A stretch of 64,000 nt of DNA from UMGS1783 sp900555065 (GTDB lineage: Bacteria; Bacillota; Clostridia; Oscillospirales; UMGS1783): the NCBI GenBank assembly GCA_937991645.1, contig CALKPL010000050.1:49727-113726 (forward strand), given 5' to 3'. Below are positions 31,984 to 40,899 of this stretch, one piece after another (position 1 is the stretch's first letter; each line of letters opens with the position of its first letter). The translations under genes were made by a program, and so were the position numbers. Under the pieces are notes generated by a model. The model searched no databases, had not been told where the DNA came from, and saw only the letters and a program-made list of their open reading frames with translations.

Positions 31984-33147
31984 TTAGTCGATCACGCGGA
32001 CCTTGATCACGCCGTCCATCGCCTTGAGCGAGTCGACGATTCCCGCGCCAAGCGGGCTGCCGATATCGATCATGGTATACGCATACTCGCCCTTGCTCTT
32101 GTTGAGCATGTTGTCAATATTGATCTTCGCATTGCCGAACAGGGCGCTGAACTGGCCGATCATATTCGGGATGTTTTCATGGATAATGCAGACGCGCGCG
32201 CATCCGCCAGGCTCCATCTCGGTGTCCGGGAAGTTTACGGAGTTTTTGATGTTGCCGTATTTCAGGTAATCGGAAATCTCCTGTGCGGCCATGACCGCGC
32301 AGTTCTCCTCCGACTCGGGCGTGGACGCGCCGAGGTGGGGAATGGTGATGCAATTCGGCATTTCCAGCGCGGCTTCGTCGGGGAAGTCGGTCACATAGAC
32401 GGCCACCTTGCCCGTGTCAAGAGCTTCCTTCATATCGTCGTTGTCCACCAGACCGCCTCTGGAGAAGTTGAGAATGCGCACGCCGTCCTTCATCTGCGCG
32501 AAAGCTGCCTTGTTCAGCATGCCCTTCGTATCGCCGGAGAGGGGGACGTGTATGGTGATATAGTCGCAGTTGACGTATATTTCGCCCAGGGATTTGGCGT
32601 GCTTGACATGGCGGGACACGCCCCATGCGGATTTAACGGACATATAGGGGTCGTACCCGTAGACGTCCATACCCAGGGAATGGGCGGCGTTGGCGACCAT
32701 GGCGCCGATGGCGCCGAGCCCGATCACGCCCAGGGTCTTGCCCTCGATCTCCGGGCCGACAAAGCTGCTCTTGCCTTTTTCCACAAGCTTGGCAACACCC
32801 TGCTGGCCCTTGAGGGTGCGGGCCCATTCAATGCCGCCGACAATGTCGCGCGAGGAGAGGAAAAGCCCTGCCAGCACGAGTTCCTTGACGGCGTTGGCGT
32901 TTGCGCCGGGCGTGTTGAATACGACGATGCCCTTTTGGGAACACGCATCCACCGGGATATTGTTTACGCCTGCGCCCGCGCGGGCGATCGCCTCGAGAGT
33001 GTCGGGGAACGCAACGTCGTGCAGCGCCGCGCTGCGGACGATAATGCCGTCGTACTCGGCGATGTCCTCGCTGTATGTGAAATCGGCCGGGTCGAGGTGG
33101 GAAAGGCCGCTTTCTGAAATCTTGTTAAACAGTTTGATCTGATACAT
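31984..33147 (-). CDS. serA: D-3-phosphoglycerate dehydrogenase
   Basis: First step of serine synthesis: oxidises 3-phosphoglycerate to 3-phosphohydroxypyruvate with NAD. The Rossmann motif GVIGLGAIGAMVANAA lies mid-protein; catalytic Arg in NFSRGGLVD and the His in PHLGASTPESEENCA follow. A C-terminal ACT domain (last 75 residues, CIIHENIPNMIGQFSALFG) suggests serine feedback. 387 residues is the short ACT-bearing form. The ATG at MYQIKLFNK has GAAAGGG upstream. It follows serC by 19 bases in one operon. Confidence 0.95.
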   Translation of the reverse strand: MYQIKLFNKISESGLSHLDPADFTYSEDIAEYDGIIVRSAALHDVAFPDTLEAIARAGAGVNNIPVDACSQKGIVVFNTPGANANAVKELVLAGLFLSSRDIVGGIEWARTLKGQQGVAKLVEKGKSSFVGPEIEGKTLGVIGLGAIGAMVANAAHSLGMDVYGYDPYMSVKSAWGVSRHVKHAKSLGEIYVNCDYITIHVPLSGDTKGMLNKAAFAQMKDGVRILNFSRGGLVDNDDMKEALDTGKVAVYVTDFPDEAALEMPNCITIPHLGASTPESEENCAVMAAQEISDYLKYGNIKNSVNFPDTEMEPGGCARVCIIHENIPNMIGQFSALFGNAKINIDNMLNKSKGEYAYTMIDIGSPLGAGIVDSLKAMDGVIKVRVID

Positions 33148-33166
33148 CTTTGTTACCGGCCCTTTC

Positions 33167-34246
33167 TTATGCGTTTTCTTTTTCAAAGCTGGTCATAAAG
33201 CGAATAAGCGCCTCAACGCCTTCAACCGGCATGGCGTTGTAAATGCTCGCGCGCATACCGCCGACAGAGCGGTGGCCTTTCAGGTTGACAAGCCCTGCGG
33301 CTGTGGCGCTCTTGACAAAGGCGGCGTCCTTCTCCGCGTCGCCGGTGACAAAGGGCACGTTCATAATCGAACGGTCCTTGCCCATAACAGTCGGCTTGAA
33401 CAGTTTGGAAGCGTCGAGATAGTCATAGAGCATAGCGGCTTTTTTGCGGTTGATTTCGCCAATGGCGGACAGCCCGCCGAGCCCTTCGAGCCACTCGAGC
33501 ACCTTCATGCAGACATAGATGGCGTATGTGGGCGGGGTGTTGTACATCGAGCCGTTTTTCACGTGGATGTCATACTGGAACATGGTCGGCGTACCCTCGA
33601 TGGAGTAGCCGAGCAGGTCGTCGCGGATAATGACGACGGTCAGGCCCGCCGGGCCCATGTTCTTCTGCGCGCCGGCAAAGATGACGCCGTACTTTGTCAC
33701 GTCGATGGGTTCGGACAGGATGCAGGAGGACAGGTCGGCCACAAGGGGCACGTCGCCGGTCTCAGGCAGTTCGGCGAACTTTGTGCCGTATATGGTATTG
33801 TTTTCGCAGATGTAGAAATAGTCGGCGTCCTTCTGGAATGCGGCGGGATCCAGCTTGGGAATATACGAATATGTCTTGTCCTTGGAGGAGCCGACAATAT
33901 TGACTTCGCCGTATTTGCTCGCCTCTTTATAGGCCTTGTCAGCCCACGCGCCGGTGAGGACCAGGTCAATCTTCCGATTTTTCATCAGGTTCATCGGTAC
34001 CATGGCGAACTGGGAGGAGGCGCCGCCCTGCAGAAATAGTACTTTGTAATTATCGGGAATACCCATGAGCTTCCGGAGCAGGCTTTCCGCGCGGCCAATG
34101 ATTTCTTCAAAGGGCTTGGAACGATGACTCATCTCCATCACCGACATGCCCGACTGGCCGTAGCAGGTCATTTCCGCAGCGCACTGTTCAAGCACGGGCA
34201 GGGGCAGAGCGGACGGGCCGGCTGAAAAATTATATACTCTGTTCAT
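33167..34246 (-). CDS. serC: Phosphoserine aminotransferase
   Basis: PLP enzyme converting 3-phosphohydroxypyruvate and glutamate to phosphoserine. Starts MNRVYNFSAGPSALPLPVL; LFLQGGASSQFAMVPMNL binds substrate, and the PLP lysine is in GVIFAGAQKNMGPAGLTV. 359 residues is standard. It precedes serA in a two-gene serine operon (no serB nearby). A palindrome overlapping the transcription start suggests control by a repressor. Confidence 0.96.
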   Translation of the reverse strand: MNRVYNFSAGPSALPLPVLEQCAAEMTCYGQSGMSVMEMSHRSKPFEEIIGRAESLLRKLMGIPDNYKVLFLQGGASSQFAMVPMNLMKNRKIDLVLTGAWADKAYKEASKYGEVNIVGSSKDKTYSYIPKLDPAAFQKDADYFYICENNTIYGTKFAELPETGDVPLVADLSSCILSEPIDVTKYGVIFAGAQKNMGPAGLTVVIIRDDLLGYSIEGTPTMFQYDIHVKNGSMYNTPPTYAIYVCMKVLEWLEGLGGLSAIGEINRKKAAMLYDYLDASKLFKPTVMGKDRSIMNVPFVTGDAEKDAAFVKSATAAGLVNLKGHRSVGGMRASIYNAMPVEGVEALIRFMTSFEKENA

Positions 34247-34262
34247 TGTTTAACCTCCTATA

Positions 34263-34281
34263 TGAATATTTAATATTCATT
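34263..34281. promoter_or_regulatory. Palindrome at the serC transcription start (candidate operator)
   Basis: ATGAATATT-T-AATATTCAT, 9-base perfect arms, lies immediately downstream of the -10 box and covers the predicted start of transcription. Confidence 0.55.
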
Positions 34282-34307
34282 ATATAGACTCGCAAATTTA
34301 AAGTCAA
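34279..34307 (-). promoter_or_regulatory. sigma-A promoter of serCA
   Basis: On the minus strand TTGACT (34302-34307) and TATAAT (34279-34284), 17-base spacer. Confidence 0.85.
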
Positions 34308-34413
34308 ACGGATTACTTAAAAAACCACATTTTCGCTATTACATAAAAAAACTTGTCAATATACTTGCCCGATATGGCGCATTTTACAGGCTTTGTCGGT
34401 ACTTTTGCATGCC

Positions 34414-34447
34414 AAAAAACGGGCCCCGCCCGTCCGGACGGAGCCCG
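34414..34447 (-). terminator. Terminator of spoIIE
   Basis: On the minus strand a CGGGC/GCCCG outer stem with an inner CGTCC/GGACG stem, then six T. Confidence 0.85.
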
Positions 34448-34459
34448 ATAAGAATTCTG

Positions 34460-36793
34460 TTACGCGCCTTTTCTGCGGCATACCCGCGCGGCGGCGACGG
34501 TCATATCATCCGCGGCTCTGCCGTCGGCGTCGGCCAGGCGGAGAATCGCCTCGCACAGCTCTGGGAGATTCTTTCCCCTGGCCTGCTGGCAGTATTTTAA
34601 AATGTCGTGCGTAATCTCTACGCCGTCGCTGAGCATGAGCACGATATCCCCTTCGCGCAGGCGGCAGCTTCTGTGCTCCGCGCGCGGACCTTCCATCACA
34701 CCGGCGGGCAGGGATTTGCAGAACACCTCATAGGCTTTGCCGTCGCGCAGGATCAAGGTGGGCGCTGCGCCCATTTTATAAAAGTCCGCCTTTCCATTGA
34801 ACAGGTTGACGCTCGCGAGGTCCAGCGTGGAGAAGGACTGCCCGCCGCAACCGAGCAGCAGGGTGGTGTTGACCAGGCTGCATGCGTTTTCCGGACCAAA
34901 ACCGCTTTCGAGCAGGTGCTGCAGAACATCGAGAGTGAGCTGGCTGACGCGGCCCGCTTCTTCGCCGCTGCCCATGCCGTCAGACAGGGCGAGCACCTTC
35001 TGGTAACGGACGGACTTAAAGGCGGAGAAGCTGTCGCCGCAGACGCTTTCCCCCTGCTTGTTCCGCTGCGCCGCCGTGACTTGCAGCGTGAGGTTCTCGC
35101 GCTGGCAGAAGCGATAGGAATACACGCCGTCGCGGTACTCGCTCGACTTGCAGGTCAGCTCAAAGCCGCACAGTTCGCTCAGGCCTGCAAGCACCTTCCG
35201 GTCGCTTACGCCCTGCGGCAGGACGGCGTCGGCTTCGAGGTACAGCGCATCGTACCGGTCGTAATAGGCCATCGCCTCGCAGCTCGACGCGCCCAGGTTG
35301 AGAAAGAACTGCCGGACCCTGCGCCCAAGGTTCTCGTCGAATCGCGAGAGTTTGGTGATTTCGTCGCAGATTCCGTTCACATACGAGCCGAACGCCTCGT
35401 ATTGCGCCGCCATGATACGGCGGTTTTGCACAACGGTCTCTTCCTTGTGTGATTCAAGCGCCAGGGCGTTTGCGGCGAGATTAAATTCGTTGAGTATCTC
35501 TTCGCGGTGAATACAGCGCGCGGCGAAATATTCGGGCAGGTCCGCAGTCTGTATGCCGCCTTTTGTCTCAATACACTTTGCCGCGTTGTTAAATACGTTC
35601 GCCGTGTCGTTATAGGCGGCGGACCAGCAGTAGGAGGAAAGCCGGCAGTTGCGGCAGACCGTCTCGGCTACGCCCGCCACCTGCGTTTGGATGTCCGCAT
35701 CTGCGGCGGTCTTTGCGACGGGCGCGGCGTTGCCGCCCAGCGCGGAGGACACGCTGCCGAGCGATTCAGACGCCGTCCGCAGCCGGCCGAGCACCAGTTC
35801 CTTGAACCGGGCCGACTCAAAGGAGCGGTTTTGCGGCAGGGCGATCAGCAGGAAGGACGCGGCCTTTTCAATCCACCGCGCGGGCAGTATACAGAACAGG
35901 CTGCCGGCGATCATGACCTCGGAAAGGCTGATCAGGGTAATAATGGAGTTGTTGAGGTAGAGGGTGATCACAGCGTTGGCGAGCATAAAAGCGATAGCGG
36001 CCCGCACGCGTCTGGACCCGGAGAAGAGCCCTGCGATCAGTCCGGAAAAGGCGTAGGCGGCAATGACATGCGAAAAGTCCGCCCGGCCAAGGCTCAGAAT
36101 GACGCCGGTGACAACGCCGCACATGGCCCCCTGCGCGGCCTTGCCGTAGTAGGCCATAAGCAATACGAAAAAGACGGTCGCTGCCCGCGCGGGACTGATA
36201 TCGTAAACGGCAAGGTCTGTCAGCGGAAGGAGCAGAACGGAGACGAGCAGCATAACCCCGACGCTTTCGCCCTGGGTAAGGCCTGTCTGCCGGATTTCCC
36301 TGCGCAGGAAAATCTCCTTGGCTTGTCCTGCAAAATAGGTAAAGACCGCGCCCAGCAGCACGCCGCATGCACCCGTCACAATATCGAAGATCAGAAATCG
36401 ATACTGCGCGGCGGCGATGGCATAGACGGCCAGCAGCGCGACCGCCGCGCTGAGCACCGCGACAAGGTCGCTTCTTCGGCGCGGCAGCAGCCGTGAAAAG
36501 ATGGCTTTGAGCGGCAGGGTGAGCAGTACGCCGCCGATGTACAGAAAATTCTGAAGCCCGCCAGCAAGATACCCGGCAACCGCGCCCGTATACAGGCTTA
36601 TGGATGCGAGCCGGCTGTTGCTGCGCGTCGCCGCGGCGGCTACCCCGAACGGCACGAGGCCGAAGGGAAGGGCGGCAAGGCTGCACAGCAGTCCGAGCAA
36701 AAACGACGGCAAAATCTGCCTTATGTACCGGCGGATGACAGCCAGCCGCGTATGGTGGAACCGTTTGGAGATTCGGGCGTTTGTCTTTTCCAT
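34460..36793 (-). CDS. spoIIE: Stage II sporulation protein E (SpoIIE phosphatase)
   Basis: Membrane serine phosphatase that dephosphorylates SpoIIAA and so activates sigma-F in the forespore. About ten membrane segments occupy residues 20-320, a linking region follows, and the PP2C domain fills about 560-777 with LALSDGMGSGEEAG and LMLSDGVEITHD metal-binding motifs. 777 residues is close to other clostridial SpoIIE. AGGAGGTATAAAACT precedes the ATG. The gene shows that the organism can sporulate; it stands alone. Confidence 0.95.
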   Translation of the reverse strand: MEKTNARISKRFHHTRLAVIRRYIRQILPSFLLGLLCSLAALPFGLVPFGVAAAATRSNSRLASISLYTGAVAGYLAGGLQNFLYIGGVLLTLPLKAIFSRLLPRRRSDLVAVLSAAVALLAVYAIAAAQYRFLIFDIVTGACGVLLGAVFTYFAGQAKEIFLRREIRQTGLTQGESVGVMLLVSVLLLPLTDLAVYDISPARAATVFFVLLMAYYGKAAQGAMCGVVTGVILSLGRADFSHVIAAYAFSGLIAGLFSGSRRVRAAIAFMLANAVITLYLNNSIITLISLSEVMIAGSLFCILPARWIEKAASFLLIALPQNRSFESARFKELVLGRLRTASESLGSVSSALGGNAAPVAKTAADADIQTQVAGVAETVCRNCRLSSYCWSAAYNDTANVFNNAAKCIETKGGIQTADLPEYFAARCIHREEILNEFNLAANALALESHKEETVVQNRRIMAAQYEAFGSYVNGICDEITKLSRFDENLGRRVRQFFLNLGASSCEAMAYYDRYDALYLEADAVLPQGVSDRKVLAGLSELCGFELTCKSSEYRDGVYSYRFCQRENLTLQVTAAQRNKQGESVCGDSFSAFKSVRYQKVLALSDGMGSGEEAGRVSQLTLDVLQHLLESGFGPENACSLVNTTLLLGCGGQSFSTLDLASVNLFNGKADFYKMGAAPTLILRDGKAYEVFCKSLPAGVMEGPRAEHRSCRLREGDIVLMLSDGVEITHDILKYCQQARGKNLPELCEAILRLADADGRAADDMTVAAARVCRRKGA

Positions 36794-36950
36794 AGTTTTA
36801 TACCTCCTGTTGCACCTTACATTGTACTGCGCAGGCGCGGGAGAATCCTGTCGGATAACTGTACGCCGATTTTGTAACCTTATGCCGAAAAACGACGGAC
36901 GGAGGCGGTCCGGCGCGCTCGAATTCCATGAAAAAAGCGTAAAAATGGCA

Positions 36951-36979
36951 TTGACAATTTCGGTTTTCGCTGTTATACT
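36951..36979 (+). promoter_or_regulatory. sigma-A promoter of infC-rpmI-rplT
   Basis: TTGACA (36951-36956) and TATACT (36974-36979), 17-base spacer, with a leader of about 140 bases. Confidence 0.85.
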
Positions 36980-37074
36980 ATATGCGCAACAATGGAGCAG
37001 AACGTATTCCCGTTCTCACCGCGCAGAGCCTGCTTTGCCGGTTAATATGCTTGCAAACTTTTTTTGCGTGTATT

Positions 37075-37110
37075 GTGCGGGGATTTTCTGTCCCCGCACT
37101 TGACTTTTTA
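37075..37110 (+). promoter_or_regulatory. Attenuator hairpin of the infC leader (L20-leader type)
   Basis: Nine-base arms GTGCGGGGA/TCCCCGCAC and a 7-base loop followed by TTGACTTTTTA just before the infC ribosome site. Bacillota control this operon by an L20-binding leader with a terminator here; the match is positional. Confidence 0.65.
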
Positions 37111-37125
37111 TGGAGGTGTGTCCCA

Positions 37126-37644
37126 ATTAAAACAAAAGAGCTTCTCATGAACGACGCGATTCGCGAAAAGGAAGTCCGCGTTGTCGACGCGGACGGCAGT
37201 CAGCTCGGCATTATGCAGACGAAGGACGCTTTGAAAATCGCTATGGACAAGGGCCTGGACCTTGTCAAGATCGCGCCGCAGGCGGTTCCGCCCGTATGCC
37301 GGATCATGGATTACGGCAAATACAACTTTGAAAAGCAAAAGCGGGAAAAGGAACAGCGCAAGAATCAGAAGACAGTTGGGGTCAAGGAAGTACAGCTTTC
37401 CTGTAAGATTGAGGACAATGACATCAAGACCAAGGCCAACCACGCCCGGCGTTTCCTGGCGGACGGGGACAGGGTCAAGGTTGTCGTGCGTTTTCGCGGC
37501 CGCGAGATGGCGCATACCGAAATCGGCCATAAGCTGTTGGAACGCTTCGCACAGATGGTGGAAGAAGAGGGCGTTGTGGATAAGCCGCCGAAGCTGGAGG
37601 GACGAAACATGGTCATGTTCCTCGCCAAGAAGCCAGTTAAATAA
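37126..37644 (+). CDS. infC: Translation initiation factor IF-3 (ATT start)
   Basis: Binds the 30S subunit and checks start codons. 172 residues: N-domain with MNDAIREKEVRVVDADGSQLGIM, linker with EKQKREKEQRKNQK, and C-domain ending NMVMFLAKKP. The start is an ATT codon nine bases after GGAGG, giving eight residues before NDAIR, the same distance as in the Bacillus protein, which also uses ATT. The first downstream ATG has no good site. This rare start codon lets IF-3 repress its own synthesis. Followed by rpmI and rplT. Confidence 0.95.
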   Translation: MKTKELLMNDAIREKEVRVVDADGSQLGIMQTKDALKIAMDKGLDLVKIAPQAVPPVCRIMDYGKYNFEKQKREKEQRKNQKTVGVKEVQLSCKIEDNDIKTKANHARRFLADGDRVKVVVRFRGREMAHTEIGHKLLERFAQMVEEEGVVDKPPKLEGRNMVMFLAKKPVK

Positions 37645-37687
37645 GCGAGTTTAGGAATATATTATAGATTGAGAGGAGAACCCTAAC

Positions 37688-37885
37688 ATGCCAAAGCTGA
37701 AAACGCACAGCGGTGCGAAGAAGAGATTTAAACTCACAAAGAACGGAAAGATTAAGCGTATGCACGCTTACAAGTCGCATATTCTGAACAAAAAGACGAG
37801 AAAGCGCAAAAGAGGGCTGCGCAAGGCCACTTATGCCGATATCACCAACGCTTACGCGATCAAGCGTCTGCTCCCCTACAAATAA
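37688..37885 (+). CDS. rpmI: 50S ribosomal protein L35
   Basis: Small basic large-subunit protein, 65 residues, beginning MPKLKTHSGAKKRFKLTKNG and ending IKRLLPYK. GAGAGGAG precedes the ATG. Middle gene of the conserved infC-rpmI-rplT operon. Confidence 0.97.
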   Translation: MPKLKTHSGAKKRFKLTKNGKIKRMHAYKSHILNKKTRKRKRGLRKATYADITNAYAIKRLLPYK

Positions 37886-37911
37886 TTCCAAAATATCGGA
37901 GGTAAAGATAC

Positions 37912-38271
37912 ATGGCAAGAATCAAAGGCGCGGTGGCGACACGCAAGCGCAGAAAAAAAATAATGAAAATGGCAAAGGGCTTCTGGGGCGCGAAGAGCAA
38001 ACAGTTCAGAACGGCGAATGCCGCCGTCATGCGCTCCATGGCCAATTCCTATATAGGCAGAAAGCAGAAAAAGCGCGATTTCCGCAGATTGTGGATTACC
38101 CGTATCAGCGCGGCGGCCAAGATGTGCGGCATGAACTATTCCACCTTTATGCACGGCCTGAAACTCGCGCAGATCGACCTTAACCGCAAGATGCTCGCCG
38201 AGATCGCCGTGTGCGACATGGACGGCTTCCGCGCCCTCGCTGACAAGGCGAAGGCCGCGCTGCCTCAGTAA
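37912..38271 (+). CDS. rplT: 50S ribosomal protein L20
   Basis: Large-subunit assembly protein and autoregulator of this operon. 119 residues starting ARIKGAVATRKRRKKIMKMA, with FWGAKSKQFRTAN and RISAAAKMCGMNYSTFMHGL. GGAGGT precedes the ATG. The gene is followed by a terminator that forms the first copy of a terminator-like repeat array. Confidence 0.97.
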   Translation: MARIKGAVATRKRRKKIMKMAKGFWGAKSKQFRTANAAVMRSMANSYIGRKQKKRDFRRLWITRISAAAKMCGMNYSTFMHGLKLAQIDLNRKMLAEIAVCDMDGFRALADKAKAALPQ

Positions 38272-38287
38272 TCGAAAACGTTGCCAA

Positions 38288-38324
38288 AACGAGCAGCGGT
38301 GAGTTTCGCCGCCGCTCGTTTTTT
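38288..38324 (+). terminator. Terminator of the infC operon
   Basis: Outer arms AACGAGC/GCTCGTT with an inner GCGG/CCGC stem, then six T (38319-38324). Confidence 0.9.
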
Positions 38325-38830
38325 ATGTCTGCGCGCGGGAAACCGGGTCCGCGCTACAGTCATTGCCGGGGCGCCGGCGCGCGCCGCCGTGCGCCGCTTC
38401 GCGCGGCGTTTTTTACGTCCGCGCGGAGGGACCGGGTTTGTGCTACCGTCATTGCCGGGGCGCCGGCACGCGCCGCCGTGCGCCGCTTCAGGCGGCGTTT
38501 TTTTTGCGTCCGCGCTGGGGGGGACCAGGCCCGCGCTACCGTCATTGCCGGGGCGCCGGCGCGCGCCGCCGTGCGCCGCTTCAGGCGGCGTTTTTTTGCG
38601 TCCGCGCTGGGGACCGGGTCCGCGCTACCGTCATTGCCGGGGCGCCGCTGCGCGCCGCCGTGCGCCGCTTCGCGCGGCGTTTTTTTGCGTCCGCGCGGGG
38701 GAACCGGGTCCGCGCTACCGTCATTGCCGTAGGCGCCGCCGCGCGCCGCCGTGCGCCGCTTCGCGCGGCGTTTTTTACGTCCGCGCAGGGGGACCGGGTT
38801 TGCGCAACCGTCATTGCCGGCGCGCGCCGT
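38288..38830. repeat. Tandem array of ~90-bp terminator-like units
   Basis: Six copies of CATTGCCG recur at 38361, 38450, 38543, 38632, 38722 and 38812. Hairpin-plus-T-run elements end in T tracts starting at 38319, 38409, 38498, 38591, 38680 and 38771. The period is 89-93 bases. In the five later units the stem CGCCGC/GCGGCG is identical while the loop is TTCGC or TTCAG. The first element is the rplT terminator itself. No reading frame is conserved. Confidence 0.88.
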
Positions 38831-39021
38831 ATAAATTTCAAAAAATGCGTCAATGCTTTGCGGGAGGAGCCGGATTTGCGCGGCGGTTATCATCATTCAG
38901 CTTTTTTTGCCAGATCATTTTTTCACCTGTATAAATTTGGTCTTAGTACAAACAATATTTTTGAAAATACTGCAGACCGAAAACGCAGTTTGAAAAATAT
39001 ATTTGATTTGGAGGAAACAGA

Positions 39022-39567
39022 ATGAAGGCCACCGGAATAGTAAGAAGGATTGACGATTTGGGAAGGGTAGTCATCCCCAAGGAAATTCGGCGCACTATGC
39101 GGATTCGAGAAGGCGATCCGCTCGAAATATTTACCAATAAGGAAGGCGAGGTTATTTTCAAGAAGTACTCGGCAATGGAGAGCATAACGGAACATGTGCT
39201 GGTTTTTGCCGAAGCGCTTGCGAAAGCGACGGGCGGCAGCGCCGCCGTGTGCGACCGGGACACCATTCTGGCAGTATCGGGCGTATCCAAGCGCGAATTC
39301 GGCGACAAGCCCGTCTCGGACGAGTTGGGCCGGATTATGCAAGAACGCGTCAACTACGTCTGCAAACCGGGTGACACAAAGCGCGTCCCGCTCATGAACG
39401 GGAACGACCGCGTGAGCTGTAGCGTCGTGTGCCCTATCATTGCGGAGAGTGACTGCGTAGGCGCGCTGGTCCTGATTTTGCCGGACAGCGGCGCGGTCGC
39501 GACCGAGTCGGAGTTCAAGCTCTGTTCAACCTGCGCCACCGTATTGGGTATGCAGATGGAGGGTTAA
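39022..39567 (+). CDS. spoVT: Stage V sporulation protein T
   Basis: AbrB-type regulator of forespore (sigma-G) genes. The N-terminal swapped-hairpin DNA-binding domain is MKATGIVRRIDDLGRVVIPKEIRRTMRIREGDPLEIF (two halves of the SpoVT_AbrB motif); residues about 55-181 form the GAF-like C-terminal domain with GALVLILPDSG. 181 residues is the usual length. TTGGAGG precedes the ATG. It lies between the repeat array and eno, whose start follows four bases after its stop, so the two may be co-transcribed, an unusual pairing. Confidence 0.94.
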   Translation: MKATGIVRRIDDLGRVVIPKEIRRTMRIREGDPLEIFTNKEGEVIFKKYSAMESITEHVLVFAEALAKATGGSAAVCDRDTILAVSGVSKREFGDKPVSDELGRIMQERVNYVCKPGDTKRVPLMNGNDRVSCSVVCPIIAESDCVGALVLILPDSGAVATESEFKLCSTCATVLGMQMEG

Positions 39568-39571
39568 GCCC

Positions 39572-40858
39572 ATGTATGAATTTATTGGCATCAACGACAT
39601 CCGCGCCAGCGAAATTCTGGACAGCCGGGGTATGCCGACAGTACGTGCGGAGGTGCTGTTGGAAGATGGGACGACGGGCGCGGCCTGCGTACCGTCCGGT
39701 GCGTCGACCGGGAAATACGAAGCAGTGGAAAAGCGCGACGAGGACCATCACCGATTTCATGGTACGGGCGTGCTGAAAGCCTGCGGCATGGTCAACAAGG
39801 AAATCCGCAACCTGTTGCGTGGGCGAAACGTGCTCGCCCAGCAGGAAATCGACCGGGTGCTGAAGGAACTGGACGATACGCAGAACTTCTCCTATGTCGG
39901 CGCCAACGCGGCGCTGGCTGTGTCGCTCGCCTGTGCCCGCGCGGCTGCGGAGGCATTGTGCCTGCCGCTGTATCAGTATATCGGCGGGCTCAGCGGCCGG
40001 GTAATGCCTGTGCCGATGATGAACGTCATCAACGGCGGAAAGCATGCCGGCAACAATATCGACATCCAGGAATTCATGATCATGCCGACCGGCGCGCGCA
40101 CCTTTGCAGAGGGATACCGCTGGTGCGCAGAGGTGTACCAGTCGCTTAGAAAACTGCTTATGGACGCGGGCATGTCGGTGTCGGTCGGCGACGAGGGCGG
40201 GTTCGCTCCCGACCTGAAGGATGATATGGAGGCGTGCGAGCTGCTCTGCCGCGCCATCGAGCATGCCGGGTTTAAGACGGGTAAGCACTTTGTGCTTGCG
40301 CTCGATGCGGCGGCTTCGGAATGGCAGGCGCAGGACGGTTACCGTCTGCCCAAGCGCGGGCAGGACATGACGCGCGGCGAGCTGATAGAATACTGGAAAA
40401 AGCTTTGCGCAACTTATCCTGTGCAATCGATAGAGGACCCGCTTGGACAGGACGATTTTGAGGGTTTTGAGCAGATCACGCAGGCGCTGCCGCATGTGCA
40501 GATTGTGGGCGACGACCTGTTCGTGACGAACCCCGCGCGCATTGCCCGCGGCGGGCACGGCATAGCCACGACTGTGTTGATTAAGCCCAACCAGATCGGG
40601 ACGCTGAGCCTGACGCTGAAGGCCGTAGACGAGGCCAGAAGACGAGGAATGAATGTGATCGTATCCCACCGCTCGGGCGAGACGTGCGACTCGTTTATCG
40701 CCGACCTTGCCGTAGCTGTCAACGCAGGGCAGATTAAGGCGGGCGCGCCCTGCCGTTCGGAGCGGACGGAGAAGTACAACCGCCTCACGCAAATCGCCTA
40801 TGAACTGGGCGCGGCGGCGGAATATGGCGGCGTGTTCGACCACTTACAGAGAAAATAA
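39572..40858 (+). CDS. eno: Enolase
   Basis: Converts 2-phosphoglycerate to phosphoenolpyruvate. Active-site residues are all visible: GASTGKYEAVE, NGGKHAGNNIDIQEFMI (His, Glu), VGDEGGFAP, LALDAAASE, SIEDPL, GDDLF, LIKPNQIGTLS and SHRSGETCDSFIADL, with the final Lys in QIKAGAP. Several flanking residues differ from typical bacterial enolase (AVEKRD, SIEDPLGQDDFEGF, GETCDSF), so it is a divergent member; a second enolase elsewhere is possible. It is not beside gap, pgk or gpm here but follows spoVT. Confidence 0.92.
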   Translation: MYEFIGINDIRASEILDSRGMPTVRAEVLLEDGTTGAACVPSGASTGKYEAVEKRDEDHHRFHGTGVLKACGMVNKEIRNLLRGRNVLAQQEIDRVLKELDDTQNFSYVGANAALAVSLACARAAAEALCLPLYQYIGGLSGRVMPVPMMNVINGGKHAGNNIDIQEFMIMPTGARTFAEGYRWCAEVYQSLRKLLMDAGMSVSVGDEGGFAPDLKDDMEACELLCRAIEHAGFKTGKHFVLALDAAASEWQAQDGYRLPKRGQDMTRGELIEYWKKLCATYPVQSIEDPLGQDDFEGFEQITQALPHVQIVGDDLFVTNPARIARGGHGIATTVLIKPNQIGTLSLTLKAVDEARRRGMNVIVSHRSGETCDSFIADLAVAVNAGQIKAGAPCRSERTEKYNRLTQIAYELGAAAEYGGVFDHLQRK

Positions 40859-40868
40859 AACAAAAAAG

Positions 40869-40899
40869 TGCGCATCCAGACGGATGCGCATTTTTTTTT
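40869..40899 (+). terminator. Terminator after eno
   Basis: Nine-base arms TGCGCATCC/GGATGCGCA, 4-base loop and nine T. Confidence 0.93.

Noticed and set aside
38288..38830. CRISPR array
   Set aside because: The units are continuous ~90-bp tandem copies with no unique spacers and no cas genes; each carries a terminator-like hairpin.
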